Assembly (NCBI RefSeq): GCF_945859705.1
Contig: NC_079134.1
Coordinates: 31,811,136-31,875,135 of the forward strand
Source of the DNA: Episyrphus balteatus
Taxonomy: Eukaryota; Arthropoda; Insecta; Diptera; Syrphidae
Direction of reading: 5' to 3'
Length of the DNA stretch: 64,000 nucleotides
The notes under the pieces were generated by a model that did no database searches, had not been told where the DNA came from, and saw nothing but the letters and a program-made list of their open reading frames with translations. Positions 1 through 11,348 of this stretch are shown here, piece by piece. Within the stretch, counting starts at the first letter, position 1, and every line of letters begins with the position of its first letter. The translations under genes and the position numbers were made by a program.

Positions 1-640
1 AACCCTACTTGGCATGTATTTCACCAGATGGTTTTAAATTTATGAATTTTTTTGTGAAAAAAATTCTGTCTTTTTCTACCATGGACAAAAGCTGAAGGGT
101 TAAAGAATTAAATTTTTTCTAAAAGGTCTATTCTGCATACTAGAAAAATAAAGTTGTTTCCAATATTGCAAATAAAAAAAAAAAAAAAAAAGAAAAGATT
201 TGATAGTAGTTTTGATAAGCGTTTAAATGTACCTTAATTTTTCAGGAGTCTTGTTTTTTGAGGAGTTGAAAGATGTCCTAGAATCTCAATTTTGGAATAG
301 TATCCCGAAAAAAATTTATATTGCTTAAAACAAGTTTATTATTTTCAAAAATTGCCCTGTTATTGCACTTTTTTTTTTGTTATGAAAAGCCGAAATTTGT
401 TCTGTTTAATTTTTAAAACTTTTATACTTTATTGAATATTGAAGTGTAAAGAGGGCAAGCTAAAATAATAAATCAATTTCAGACCATACGATTTTTTTTT
501 CAGGGTCCTTTTCTAAATTAAAAGATTAAAACTTCAAACTGTTAATAGTTTATAGTAAAATGGCGTACGAGATAGATAATTATTTGATAAAGGATAGAAT
601 TATTGTAAAAAAACAATAATAAGTTATAGACAGAGGAAGA
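1..640. other. Unassigned AT-rich DNA
   Basis: No gene or delimited repeat is visible. There are long A and T runs, for example near 173-190, and no open frame of note. It runs into the start of repeat R1 copy A. Confidence 0.5.
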
Positions 641-1610
641 AAATTAAAATTCACGACTGGGTCGCACGAACTTGCTCTTGGAGTTAAAGTTGCTTAAATT
701 TTTAAGACTTTTTATATAGAAATTTAAAAAAAAAAAAAAAAAATTCTTTTAAAAAAATTAAATAAAATCTGAAATTAAATTGCCTTCCAAAACAAGTATG
801 CAGTTTTGATTGATATAGGTATTAACGTGTATTTTTAGAAAAAAAAATTTTCAAAATCGTTAGAACCTTTTTTCAAAAAAACAATTTTATATAAATAATT
901 TTTTGGAAAAAGAGTTTTAAAATAAAATTGTAATGCCATTTTGTAGAAATCACTTATCAACATCTAAAAATAAAACTTCAAAAAAATTAAATATCCCGTT
1001 TTCGAAAATTTGATATTTCAAAAAAAAAATTTCAAATTTTTTTTAAAAATCCAAAAATTATTTTTTTGAAAATTTTATGTTTGGTTTATATTTAAATTAT
1101 ATAAATGCTTCTTCACAAAAAGTTTCGTTGAAATCGAATAGCTCTTTCAGAGATAATCGGATTTGAAAAAAACGGTTCTATGGCAGGTACCGTTAATAAT
1201 GATTTTCAAACAAATTTTTTTTCAATTAAATATAGACCTTAGCTTAAAACTAACATTTGAAATTTTTAAACAAAATCGTTAGAGCCGTTTTCGAGATATT
1301 TCAATTTTACTATAATCGGTATATGACAAATACCGTTATTTTTGGTCCAAAAAAATTAATTCCAAAAACCCTCTGGAGAGTCGCCAAATAACGCTACATA
1401 CCAAGTTTGACATTAATCGGTCCATCCGTTTAGGCTGTAGCTCCTTCTGACTGACTGACAAAAAGTTTCTGTCAGTCTGTCCCGGACTTCCGGGACCCAC
1501 TTTTTTGGCATTATCTACCATCGTAATGTCATGGAAAAATGTTATCTCAACTTTTTTTTTTGTACGAATGCATAACTTGATATAATAGTACCTATATCGC
1601 AAGTAAAAAA
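641..1610 (+). repeat. Dispersed repeat R1, copy A
   Basis: First of at least five copies of one roughly 0.9-1 kb family in this window. It starts near the motif CACGACTGGGTCGCAC followed by ACTTGCTCTT. It contains repeated GGCAGGTACCGTTA-type and CGTTAGAGCCGTTTT-type motifs, then the block TTTAGGCTGTAGCTCC. It ends in TATATCGCAAGTAAAAA, where ACTTGATATA and TATATCGCAAGT can pair as a small hairpin. The microsatellite that follows the TAGCTCC block in other copies is only a short CTGACTGACTGAC here. No coding capacity is seen and the family class is unknown. Confidence 0.75.
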
Positions 1611-3087
1611 CTAGTTAAAAGTATGGGTTTTTAGAAATCTAAAACATGATTTAGGTATATAGGGGAAGTGGGGGCAATACCGTTTTTGTACTACGTTGTA
1701 TGAAAAAAAAATTTAATTGGCAGGACTTGTAACATTTTGAGAGTAAAAAGATGACGCTGAATTATTATAAAAACATTCTACATTTAGAACTAAAGTGTAC
1801 ACTATGGTGTATACGTAATCTTTTTATTATTAAAACTTTGATATGTACATTTGCTGTGAATTTTTTTTTAATCTTTATTAATTTTAAATTCTATCATACT
1901 TAATTTTTTAACAGAAAAAAAAATAGAGTAAAATAATTTCCTTTATCGTCCTGTACTTTAAATTAAATTTTGTTTTTAACTCTATTTCCTCAGACTTACC
2001 ATAGAGATCATCACCGTAAAGAAAATTGAGTTCATCAAACCTCAAAGCTATCTCTTCAAATATATACATATAACATACATACGTTCTTTTACTTCTTTCA
2101 CATACAATCATACATAGCTAGTTCTGTTGATTTTAATTAATGTTTTCTTTTTTTCTCAATTCTATTTTCTATTCTGACCTGAAGATGTCCATTTGCAATC
2201 CTTGTCCTTATTTTAGTTAGAAAAAAAAATTACCTCAGGTCTAATTGAAAATAAAAAAAAAAAAAAAAACACAATCCCATCGTTTACAATTTTTTTTCTC
2301 TTTTCTTACCTTTTCAATTCGTCATATATTATATCAAACAGAACCATTCATAAATTTCATTACCGTAAGGGATCCCTTCAAACATTTTTTTTTCTCCATC
2401 TTCTTCATCATCGTTGTCCGTCAGAAAAAAAAAACCAACGGAAACTAAGTACATCTACATTCTAAACCACAAAGAACCAGAAACATATTCTCCAAGAGTC
2501 ATTCAAGAAAAAAAAAAAAAAGGTACAAAAAAACTGAGGAAACTCTTTTCATATTTACTCTCTAAAATTTTGCAAAGGACGAACAAGTCTTACATATATG
2601 GAATCTCTTCACACAAATGTGCATGTTTTGTAGGCAACTTCTATTTTCTATACCAATGTGCAAGGGTGGTAATGGTTTGACTCCTCTTTGATATAATGTT
2701 GTCACAAGGTATCAGGGTTACCAGAGTGTTTTTTTTTTAATAAAAAATAAAAAAAAAATAATAATAAATAAAAAAAAAGATTTTGCAACTATGTATTTCG
2801 ATTGAAGTTGAAACAAGAAGCAAATACATTATGCTCTTCCCTTAATTTAAATAATAATATTTCTTAACCATCGTTTTTTTTTATTTTTCTCTACACTTAT
2901 GGGAGTTTTCAAGAATTTTGCATTTTATATTTTATATACTGATGGTAAGGCAAATATTCTAAGTAAGCTAGATTCTTAATACAAATCTTAGGTATTTCCT
3001 TGCCGAAGAGAAAAAATTTTTTTTTAAATAAATAAATTTCCAAAGAAAACTCCATACCATAGCAAAAAAAAATTACATATTTTTCAG
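1611..3087. other. Unassigned AT-rich DNA
   Basis: Only short, low-complexity frames occur. A lone GGGGAAGTGGGGGCAATACC near 1661 resembles the terminus of a DNA transposon, but no matching inverted end was found. Poly-A and poly-T tracts are frequent. Confidence 0.4.
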
Positions 3088-3223
3088 GGGAGTATTACTG
3101 AAGAAGGAAGAGTACGGCCAAGCGGAGTACAAACACTTTTCTAATAGTGATATCGGCAGCCCTGTTATAGACTGTCTCGTGGTGAACACCGTTATTGAAA
3201 AAATTCGAGCAAGCAATTATTAA
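3088..3223 (+). CDS. Exon-like open frame, possible host terminal exon
   Basis: A pyrimidine-rich stretch ending in TTTTCAG at 3081-3087 looks like a splice acceptor. It is followed by 44 sense codons from 3089 and a TAA stop at 3221-3223, with no ATG at the beginning. The frame is also open upstream to about 3032. Composition is clearly richer in G+C than the surroundings, and the predicted peptide is mixed and non-repetitive, beginning GVLLKKEEYGQ and ending EKIRASNY. I do not recognise the protein family. It could be the last coding exon of a host gene whose other exons lie outside the window, or a chance open frame beside the inverted-repeat element that starts at about 3264. Confidence 0.25.
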
Positions 3224-3263
3224 TATCATTTAAATGATCAAAAAACGGCCATTTAAATATAAC

Positions 3264-3876
3264 TGTCGCAATAAGTTAAAAGAGCTTACGTCGACATAAG
3301 TGAAAATCGATTTTATTTGCCTAACATGTTTACCTTTTGTTCAGCTTTGTTTAAGTCTTTTAATTAAAAAAAAACCATAGTAGCTAAGTCTTTTTGGACA
3401 AAAACTGCCAAATCTTTAAAAGAATACATTTTTTTAAATCAGCTTAAGTCATGACATAAGCTTTTATGACAATTTTAGGTCAACACAAGCTATTTTAAAC
3501 TTGTGGTCGAGTGAACCATTTGTGTTCTTATGTCGACTTAAGCCATTTTAAACAATTGCATTTTGAACCAAAACCAATTTTGCAAAACAGCTTAAGTAAC
3601 ATAATTGTTTTGTTCCTTGAAATGTCTGCCAAATTGTATACTTAAGTCAAAGTAACGGTCGCCCCGAACGTTTTCAAGAAAAAATATACATATGAAAACT
3701 AAGGGTATAACAAGTTTGTATCTTAAAGAAAAAATTGTTAGTCTAGCGGCAACAGTTTAAAAGTAATCACAAAAAAAGTACTAAAAAATCATGTCCACAA
3801 ATTTCATTTACATAGGTATATTAGGTATACTGAAAAATTATAAAAATTGACTTAAGCTCTTTTAACTTATTGACAC
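3264..3876. mobile_element. Inverted-repeat element with CTTAAG motifs (MITE-like)
   Basis: The ends are inverted copies: CAATAAGTTAAAAGAGCTTA near 3268 matches the reverse complement of TAAGCTCTTTTAACTTATTG near 3852-3871. The interior has many variants of CTTATGTCGACTTAAG, a near-palindrome also frequent in the element at 32650-33299. There is no coding capacity. The target duplication is not clear, so the superfamily is open. Confidence 0.55.
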
Positions 3877-4294
3877 AGATAAATTGGTTTGATTTATTGC
3901 TAAACACACGAGCATTTTATAATAACAGCTTAAGTTTTTAAATAAAAAAAAAAAATCACTCATACACCAGAGTGACCAAAATTTACATCATATCCAAAAT
4001 CGAACATTTATCATGGTTAATTTTAAGAAGTTAAAATTTAAGGACTGACAAAAATCAAAAATTTTCGCAGCTTCTTTGAAGCTAAAAAATTTCTTTTAAA
4101 ATATTTGTATTTACCTTAAAAAAATCGAACAAAAAAAACATTTTTTGGGACCAAAGATATTTTTAAACAAATGCTTCGTCTAATAAAAAGGAAGTTCTGA
4201 TATAAAATTTTGGTTCAATTGTCTAAGGAGATACCACATGCAAGCATTTTAAATTATTTGATTCGTTCCGCAAAAAATTAGAAGTTTTTCTGTA

Positions 4295-4998
4295 CACCGA
4301 AAAAAAAATTTGATAATAACAGCTATCAAATTAACATTTTTCAGTGACAAAAGTCGTCCAACAATTAAAATATCAATTTTGATATTTTATCATATCATTT
4401 TGAAATTTTTTAATTTCAGGTGGGATAGTGAAAATTTCACTTTGACAATTAAAATATCAATGTTGATTAGATTTTACGTTTTAGTTTATTATAATGAAAC
4501 CTATTTCTTTCCTTTTCATTTTTATTATTTTTATTATTTTAAGAATTTTCTTTCTTTTTTCAAAACATTACTGAAAGGGAATATTCTTTACAAAATAATG
4601 GTGATGTTATTTTTTCTCTAAAAGGTGATATAATTGTCTTGTTATTTTCTCCCAAACTATATGAAGTAAAATCTTAGTGCCGATCAAATTTTCTCAGTAA
4701 ATCATACATTTTACTTCGAAAAAACACAAAGTGCCTTTAAATTAGTACACATTAAGAATTTTTTATATAATATTTTTCAATAATTTGGAATGAGAAATTG
4801 ATATGAAAAAATGATAATAAAATATCAAAAAAAATTTCCAAAATGTGACATTTAAATATAATCCTCATAATAAAAATGTTGTTTTAACATTTTAAATATC
4901 ATAAAACACATTTTATAGAGCATTTTTGGCTGATATTTAAAAAATGTTAATTTGATATTTAAAAAATGTTAAATTGATATTGGTTTTTTTTTTCGGTG
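4295..4998. mobile_element. TA-flanked MITE, CACCGA termini
   Basis: The element starts CACCGAAAAAAAAATTTGA and ends in TTTTTTTTTCGGTG, with a TA dinucleotide on each side (4293-4294 and 4999-5000). This fits a Tc1/mariner-type TA target duplication. The interior contains subterminal repeats of AATATCAATTTAACATTTTT-like sequence in both orientations. The length of 704 bp and lack of an open frame fit a non-autonomous element. Confidence 0.65.
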
Positions 4999-5000
4999 TA

Positions 5001-6924
5001 CGTGACATCTTTTTCATATGTTAGCATACAACATAACGCACAATATAAATATAAATATAATTCTGTCTGTACGTGACGTTTCCTTTTTTGTTTTAATTTA
5101 GTAATACCTAAAGGAGTTTAGTTTTTTTATGTTCCTTAAAGAAGAATGAATCGACAAATAAAATTAACATTAACTACCTGAAATGAAACAGTAAGTAGAT
5201 TTGTCTGAACGTGACGGTGAAATACACGATTTCGAGATATATAAATATTGAGCAGGTATATTAACGGATTAATAATAGTTTTTTTTTTTTTTATTATTTA
5301 GTTAACTGCCACTTGAAATTTTAAAAAACGTAGCAATTTTTAAATGATTTTATTGCAATTAGAGCTTTGAATCAACCAAAAAATATTTGAAAAAAAAACT
5401 GATAAGATTTAATATATTTGGTTACTCTATGAGGCATAAGACATAATTTTGTCTACAGAAGGTAAGTCTTTCATAGGATTTCTCCCTGACTAAAAGCCTC
5501 AAAGCACACACACTTATGTTTTAGTATGTACGAAAAGATAGCCTGATATAAAAACCGCCCTTAACACTGACACGTTATTCTTTGGTTCGTCGTCATCGTT
5601 GTCATCCTCGTCGTCGTCGTGTCGTCGTCTACAACCGGAGGAGAGCGAAAAACGTGAAAGGAAATCCTGATGAATAAATAATTTGTATGCATTGAAAAGT
5701 TTATTATATATCCCCCTTGTGTCGCCCTCAATGGGCTGCAGCAGCAGGAGTCAATTTCCTTCAATGATCCTTCACAGCACATTCTCAATGCATTTGTCGT
5801 AATAATATTTATTTAGTCGCACACATAATATGAACACCCTGTAGTTATATCGTCCTCCTCATATTTCAGGCCATGATGAGTGTGGTTTAATGTTATTTGT
5901 ATAAATGCATGTAAAAAATGTATTTGTGTCTGTGTATATGTGCAATGAACTGCATTTGGAAAGTAAAGAAAATTCTAAGGACTTTTTTTTTGTATTCCTT
6001 CTTCGTCTTTGTATTATTTCCTTTGGTAAATAATATAGCCCGAATGCTTGGCACCATTAATTTATGGCAACTTGTTTTTTTTTTTTCATTTTTTTTTTTT
6101 TGAAGAAGAGGGAGGTCAGGTGGTGAGATGTGGTTTGAAAAGGGTGGAGTTTTTAAGCCATTCAATTTGGAAAATTTTTCATCGGAAGTTAGGGGCAAAT
6201 CGGGCTACACACTGGAAAACTCCTTCTTTCAATTGAAAATCGAAATGAATGCGACATGTGCCATGAATGATGATGACGATTCTGCTTCATATAATACGAG
6301 TTTTTAAGGTATACATTATGACAAGGGCTGAATATTTATATAATTTTTTTTTTGTGGGATGAGAAAAGTTTTCAAACAGTTTCATGCATTTCAAGTGCTA
6401 ATTTGAATGTGAAAACTGGGAAAATTTTACATCAGAATCATGTATGCCGCAGGAAAGATTCAGCCTTTTCAATACGAGATAGTTTGAGGTATGTTGGTAC
6501 TCTCTCATACAATTTGGCTTCTTTTAAAATCTACGAAGCCAAGTTAATACGTGATTATCGAGAATCATGTGAAGGTAAATTATTATTATTATGATAATAA
6601 AGTTGTGATTTATGAAAGCTTTTTGTTCGAAAGTTTCTTTATTTTTTGAATAAGGTTATTAAGAAGGACATTTTTTTTTCTGTGTAGTGAATTTCGCAAA
6701 TATCATTATAAGGATAATTAGACTGTGAATCATCCTTTAAAACTTCTATTACAGAAAAACTTAAAAAAAAAAACTTGTTACAACTAAAGGAGGTCATGAA
6801 ATTTCTAATTAGGAATTTTGACTAAGATTTTGAATAAGACGATTGTTAAGAACATTGGTATACTATAACATTTCATTTGGTATATCAGACATAACGGTAG
6901 ACTAACTACAAGCTAAACAATTTT
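5001..6924. other. Unassigned DNA with short CGT/GTC-rich patch
   Basis: No recognisable gene. A CGTCGTCATCGTTGTCATCC-type imperfect trinucleotide tract lies at about 5587-5633. Around 6352-6600 composition is more balanced and an 80-codon frame exists, but it matches nothing I recognise and is not supported by splice or promoter signals. Confidence 0.4.
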
Positions 6925-7225
6925 AAATCAAGAAACTTGCGAAAAACCTCAAAACGCCAGTGGAGATCTGTTGCCCCCCGAACAGTGTGGGAAGTACCGT
7001 AATCTCAGTCTGGAAATTCGACATAGTTGACTTTAAAAAGTTCTAACTTATGAGAAAATAAAAATTTATGTTTTTTTTGATGAAAATGATTGTTTTCAAT
7101 AAATTATTTTTATACCTTTTGCGCATTGTAAAAATTTAAAAATGGTTTTATTCTAAAGAAGAAATACTTGGCTTTTAATTGCATATTTTTTTTTTTGTAA
7201 GTTTTTAAAATTAAAAAATTAATAT
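6925..7225 (+). repeat. Dispersed repeat R2, copy I, left part
   Basis: From about 6926 the sequence matches, in inverted orientation, the region around 59675-60105; shared blocks include GAGATCTGTTGCCCCCCGAA and GTACCGTAATCTCAGTCTG. It lacks about 190 bp that copy II has. The Gypsy element at 7226-13440 splits this copy, and the match resumes after 13440. Confidence 0.7.
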
Positions 7226-7731
7226 TGTAATGTTTTATTCCGGGTTCACAATAAAACTTATTTCGTTTATTTTAACTTCCACTTATCTTTCCGTTCAAAT
7301 AAGAACACACTTTATTTCAAATCAATTTACTTTTATTATTCGCTCAAACAAACACACTTTTCAATCACTTTATTTACTACTAACAATTTCCAACACTTTA
7401 TTTCACTTTGTACTGTACTCTTTCACATTCAAGATTAAACTGTATCCGGTCGGTGTCCACGCTGCCCTTTTATACCTGAAATTCGGAATTCGAGAATGTC
7501 TTCGAAGGTTCTCGTCTTTGCTTCTCGAAGCTTCCTTTCCAAGAGGGGGCGCTTCATACTTCCAGTCCAGTGGGATATTTTGGGATATTCAGCAGTCGAG
7601 GGAATTTCTTTGGATGCGTTCAGAGGGTAGTTTCTTAATTACTAAAGGTCCGTTCACATTTCTACCTTTACTGTAGCAGGTAGTGTGTTCAGACTTTTAT
7701 CTTAAAAGTAGTTCGGTAATTCATCGTTACA
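7226..7731 (-). repeat. 3' LTR of Gypsy element
   Basis: This 506-bp LTR appears identical in sequence and length to 12935-13440. It has TG...CA termini with a 5-bp terminal inversion (TGTAA/TTACA). On the minus strand it contains an AATAAA at about 7374-7369, downstream of the predicted transcription start, as expected for a 3' end signal in the R-U5 part. Confidence 0.95.
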
Positions 7732-7742
7732 TTGCCCCCCTC
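7732..7742 (-). other. Polypurine tract
   Basis: On the minus strand GAGGGGGGCAA lies directly between the pol stop codon (7745-7743) and the first base of the 3' LTR. This is the expected position for the plus-strand primer of reverse transcription. Confidence 0.8.
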
Positions 7743-10700
7743 TTAGGATTGTTCGTCCCGAACAACTCCATTGCTACTTTCACCATTATAACGATGTAAA
7801 CGGTCACAATGAACTACCTTTAATTTGCCTCTTACCCCTCTCTGTATACGGTAAACCACGTCGTTGATTCTGGTTATTACTGTGTAAGGGCCTTCCCAGT
7901 TTTGTTGTAGCTTCGGTGATAGTCCCTTTTGTCGGTGGGGATTGTAAAACCACACAAGTTCTCCTTCTTGAAACCCTGTTGCTGTCGCTCGCGCGTCATA
8001 TCTTGTTTTCATCCTGTCACTAGACGCTTTTATATTTGTCCTTGTCCGTTGGTGAATGTCAGCCAGTGTTTCTTTCAGGTTATCAACATACTCATCTATT
8101 TCCTGTGGCTCATTTGGAACACATCCGAATTTTATCTCACTTGGCAGCCGTATTGTAGAACCAAAAAGGACTTCCGATGGTGTATGTCCAGTGGAACTAT
8201 GTGTTGCACTTCTATAAGCCATCAAGAATAATGGAATATGTCGATCCCAGTCTCGTTGATTATCGTTGACTACTTTTGACAGGTGTTCTTTAAGTGTCCT
8301 GTTAAATCGCTCAACCATCCCATCAGATTGTGGATGAAGCGGTGTTGTTCGCGTCTTCTTGATGCCAAGGAGTGAGCAAACCTCTTGAAAAATCTTAGAT
8401 TCGAAGTTCCTTCCTTGGTCGGAATGAAGTTCCATGGGTACTCCGAACCTGCTCACCCAATGAAAGACAATCTTATCCACAACTGTTTTGGTTTCCTGGT
8501 TTGGGATGGCAAATGCCTCAGGCCACTTGCTGAAGTAATCCATCACTACGAGGATATACCGGTTTCCTTTGTTGGTTTCGGGAAAAGGACCTGCCACGTC
8601 TATTGCAATCCTCTCAAAAGGTGTGCCCACATTGTACTGATGCATCTTGCTTTGCATTTTTCTAGCTGGTCCTTTGCTAGCGGCACAAGTATCACATTTT
8701 CGGCACCACTTTTCAACGTCTTCTCTCATACGTAACCAGTAGAATTGCTGGCGTACCTTTTCCAGCGTCTTGTTGATGCCTAAATGGCCTCCAGAAGTTC
8801 CCTCGTGCATCTCTCGGAGAACATCATTAACCTTTGACTGAGGTACGATTAGTTGCATTACATAAGATTTACCATCTGCGGATTCCCACTTACGCCTGAG
8901 TAACCCTTCTTGCACATGAAGTGAATCCCATTGTGCCCAATATGCTTTGAGATTGGGGCTTCGGTCGGAGATGTCGGCCCATTCTGGTTTCTCTTCATGT
9001 TCCTTCCATGCAAGGATGGGTTCGATGTCCGAATCTTCCTGTTGGGCCATCCTGAGTTCTTCATTACTCCAGCCGCAAATGGGATCAGCTCTCGTTCTTC
9101 TTACAGCGACAACTTCCCTTTCCTCTAGCCGTGTGCAATGCTTGCAGTCTTGCTTGCACGGGCGCCGAGATAATGCGTCTGCATTTGAATGTAGCTTTCC
9201 TCTTCGATGTTGAATCTGACATTGATACGTCTGGAGTATCTCGATCCATCTTGCTACTTGACCCTCTGGATTTTTGAAGTTCAAAAGCCAATTTAGTGCA
9301 CCATGATCTGTGCGAAGAAGGAACTTCTGTCCATAGATGTACTTATGGAAGTGCTTTGTTGCCAATACCAGAGCTAGAAGTTCCCTTCTGGTCACGCAAT
9401 AGTTTCTTTCTTGTTTCGAGAGTACCTTGCTGAAATAGGCAACGACCTTTTCTTCTCCGTCATGAACTTGCGATAAAACAGCACCAACTCCAACATTACT
9501 TGCATCTGCGTCAATGATGAATTGTTTGCCTGGAGTCGGATAGGCCAACACAGGAGCTTCACATAACCGTAGCTTCAGTTCCTGAAAGCTTTTCTCACAC
9601 TCACCTGACCATTTAAAGGGTTTACCCTTCTCCGTAAGCTGGTGCAAGCTTTTGGCGATTCTCGCAAAATCCTTCACGAACCGTCGATAGTACGTTGCCA
9701 GACCGAGGAAACTCCGAAGTTGATGCTTGTCCTGAGGGGTTGGCCAATTCTTCACAGTGTCAACTTTTTCTGGATCAGTCATTACTCCTTGGGATGAGAT
9801 GATATGCCCCAAATATTTAACCTCGGTCTTGAAAAGTGCACATTTCTTTGGATTTAACTTAAGATGTGCTTCTCGTAGCCTCTGGAATACAGCCTTTAGG
9901 TTTTCACAATGGTCATCAAATGTTTTCCCGTAAACGATGACATCATCCAAATAGACTAGGCAAGATTTCCAGGTTAATCCATTTAAAACGCACTCCATTA
10001 AGCGCTCAAAAGTAGCTGGGGCATTACATAGCCCAAACGGCATGACATTGAACTGCCACAGACCATTTCCTGTGGAGAAAGCCGTCTTTTCTCGATCTTC
10101 TGGATGGATTTCTACCTGCCAGTAGCCACTCTTCAAATCCAAAGTCGAAAACCATTGTGCTCCTTCCATTGCATCTAGAGTATCGCTGATTCTTGGCAGT
10201 GGGTAGCTGTCTTTCTTCGTCACATCATTCAGCCTGCGGTAGTCGACACAAAATCGAGTGCTTCCATCCTTCTTTTTGACGAGAACTACCGGTGATGCCC
10301 AAGGGCTTTTGGAATTTTCGATCAGCCCGTCTTTCTTCATTGTCGATATCATTTCTTCAACTTCACTTTGTTTGGCCAAGGGGAGACGTCTTGCTGGTTG
10401 ACGAATCGGCCTAGCGTCTCCTGTATCGATTCGATGCTGCACCAGTTGTGTTCGGCCGTATTGCCCGCTGGGTGAAGAGAAGATATCAGCATATTCATGA
10501 AGAAGCCTTCCAGCAACATTAAGCTGATGTTGACTCAAGTTGTCTGATTTGAGAATTTGAGTCTTTAGTTTCTCAGAGTTCATAGTCATCTGTGTGTCCA
10601 TCTCGTTGATCTTAGTTATTGCGGACACAGATTCACATTGCCCAACAACTTCTCCTTTCTTAAGCTTGATTGGGTACGGTTTGATGTTAAGTATCCGTAC

Positions 10701-11348
10701 AGGTACCATGTTGTTCTTTGGTGCCACAAGAGTCTTCCCGATGATGATGTTTTCGGAACTTTGCTCAACTTCTGGTTCGACCATGAGGTATCGATGGTTT
10801 CCACAGTTCCCCTTTAACTTCGTCCACACAAAAACTTCTGAAGAAGGAGGCAGGCACATGTCTTCTTTGATGACAGTTCTAATTGTTGTTGAGTTTTCGC
10901 TGCCATAGACCATTGGAATCTCTACATTTCTGTATTTCAGGACTTGATTACCGATATCCAAAATGATTCCATGCTCCTTCATAAAGTCGATTCCAATGAT
11001 GCACTCGTCACATATATCTGCCACCAAAAACACATGTAAAAACTTTAGTTCTGCTATACGGATCTCAAGACGAACTTCTCCGTACACTCTTGCTGCTTCT
11101 CCTGTGGCGGTCTTCAGACGATAGCTGTTGATGTTATGTAGCCACGTCATCTTTACCAAGTCTCTTCGTACAATAGAGGCGGTGGCACCGGTGTCAATTG
11201 TAGCCACGTGTTGGTTATTGTTTATGGTTGCCTCTACTGTCAGACTTTTGTTGTCTCGTTTAGTTTGTGAGACTTGAATTGTGGTTCTGGGGCCATCGAT
11301 ACCAGAAACCAGCTTCTGCCCCTCGAAGTTGGTTCTTACTCGTTTCCC
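7743..11348 (-). CDS. pol: Gypsy Pol polyprotein (protease, RT, RNase H, integrase)
   Basis: The frame is open from the shared slippery site (11348) to a TAA at 7745-7743, about 1201 codons. There is no credible ATG at the 5' end; GTG at 11207 is merely in frame, so expression by -1 frameshifting from gag is the likely route. Numbering from 11207: protease DTGA at 5-8; RT with LDLKSGYWQ at about 356 and YLDD at 419-422; RNase H with DADAS at 566-570 and further acidic residues near 610 and 634; integrase zinc finger H801, H808, C835, C838; catalytic D870, D930, E966 (D,D-35-E); and a C-terminal GPYTVI block near 1106. All catalytic motifs are intact. The frame ends next to the polypurine tract, leaving no room for env. 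Confidence 0.95.
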   Translation of the reverse strand, partial: GKRVRTNFEGQKLVSGIDGPRTTIQVSQTKRDNKSLTVEATINNNQHVATIDTGATASIVRRDLVKMTWLHNINSYRLKTATGEAARVYGEVRLEIRIAELKFLHVFLVADICDECIIGIDFMKEHGIILDIGNQVLKYRNVEIPMVYGSENSTTIRTVIKEDMCLPPSSEVFVWTKLKGNCGNHRYLMVEPEVEQSSENIIIGKTLVAPKNNMVPVRILNIKPYPIKLKKGEVVGQCESVSAITKINEMDTQMTMNSEKLKTQILKSDNLSQHQLNVAGRLLHEYADIFSSPSGQYGRTQLVQHRIDTGDARPIRQPARRLPLAKQSEVEEMISTMKKDGLIENSKSPWASPVVLVKKKDGSTRFCVDYRRLNDVTKKDSYPLPRISDTLDAMEGAQWFSTLDLKSGYWQVEIHPEDREKTAFSTGNGLWQFNVMPFGLCNAPATFERLMECVLNGLTWKSCLVYLDDVIVYGKTFDDHCENLKAVFQRLREAHLKLNPKKCALFKTEVKYLGHIISSQGVMTDPEKVDTVKNWPTPQDKHQLRSFLGLATYYRRFVKDFARIAKSLHQLTEKGKPFKWSGECEKSFQELKLRLCEAPVLAYPTPGKQFIIDADASNVGVGAVLSQVHDGEEKVVAYFSKVLSKQERNYCVTRRELLALVLATKHFHKYIYGQKFLLRTDHGALNWLLNFKNPEGQVARWIEILQTYQCQIQHRRGKLHSNADALSRRPCKQDCKHCTRLEEREVVAVRRTRADPICGWSNEELRMAQQEDSDIEPILAWKEHEEKPEWADISDRSPNLKAYWAQWDSLHVQEGLLRRKWESADGKSYVMQLIVPQSKVNDVLREMHEGTSGGHLGINKTLEKVRQQFYWLRMREDVEKWCRKCDTCAASKGPARKMQSKMHQYNVGTPFERIAIDVAGPFPETNKGNRYILVVMDYFSKWPEAFAIPNQETKTVVDKIVFHWVSRFGVPMELHSDQGRNFESKIFQEVCSLLGIKKTRTTPLHPQSDGMVERFNRTLKEHLSKVVNDNQRDWDRHIPLFLMAYRSATHSSTGHTPSEVLFGSTIRLPSEIKFGCVPNEPQEIDEYVDNLKETLADIHQRTRTNIKASSDRMKTRYDARATATGFQEGELVWFYNPHRQKGLSPKLQQNWEGPYTVITRINDVVYRIQRGVRGKLKVVHCDRLHRYNGESSNGVVRDEQS

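Noticed and set aside
1560..1616. R1 as a Helitron (hairpin then CTAG in copy A)
   Set aside because: Copies B, C, D and E have the hairpin-like end but no CTRR, so the CTAG in copy A is likely flanking chance.
7230..7676. 148-codon plus-strand frame in the LTR (also at 12939-13385)
   Set aside because: It lies entirely in the LTR, antisense to the element, and is duplicated only because the LTRs are identical.
7226..7745. env gene downstream of pol
   Set aside because: Pol ends next to the polypurine tract and LTR; there is no space for an envelope frame.
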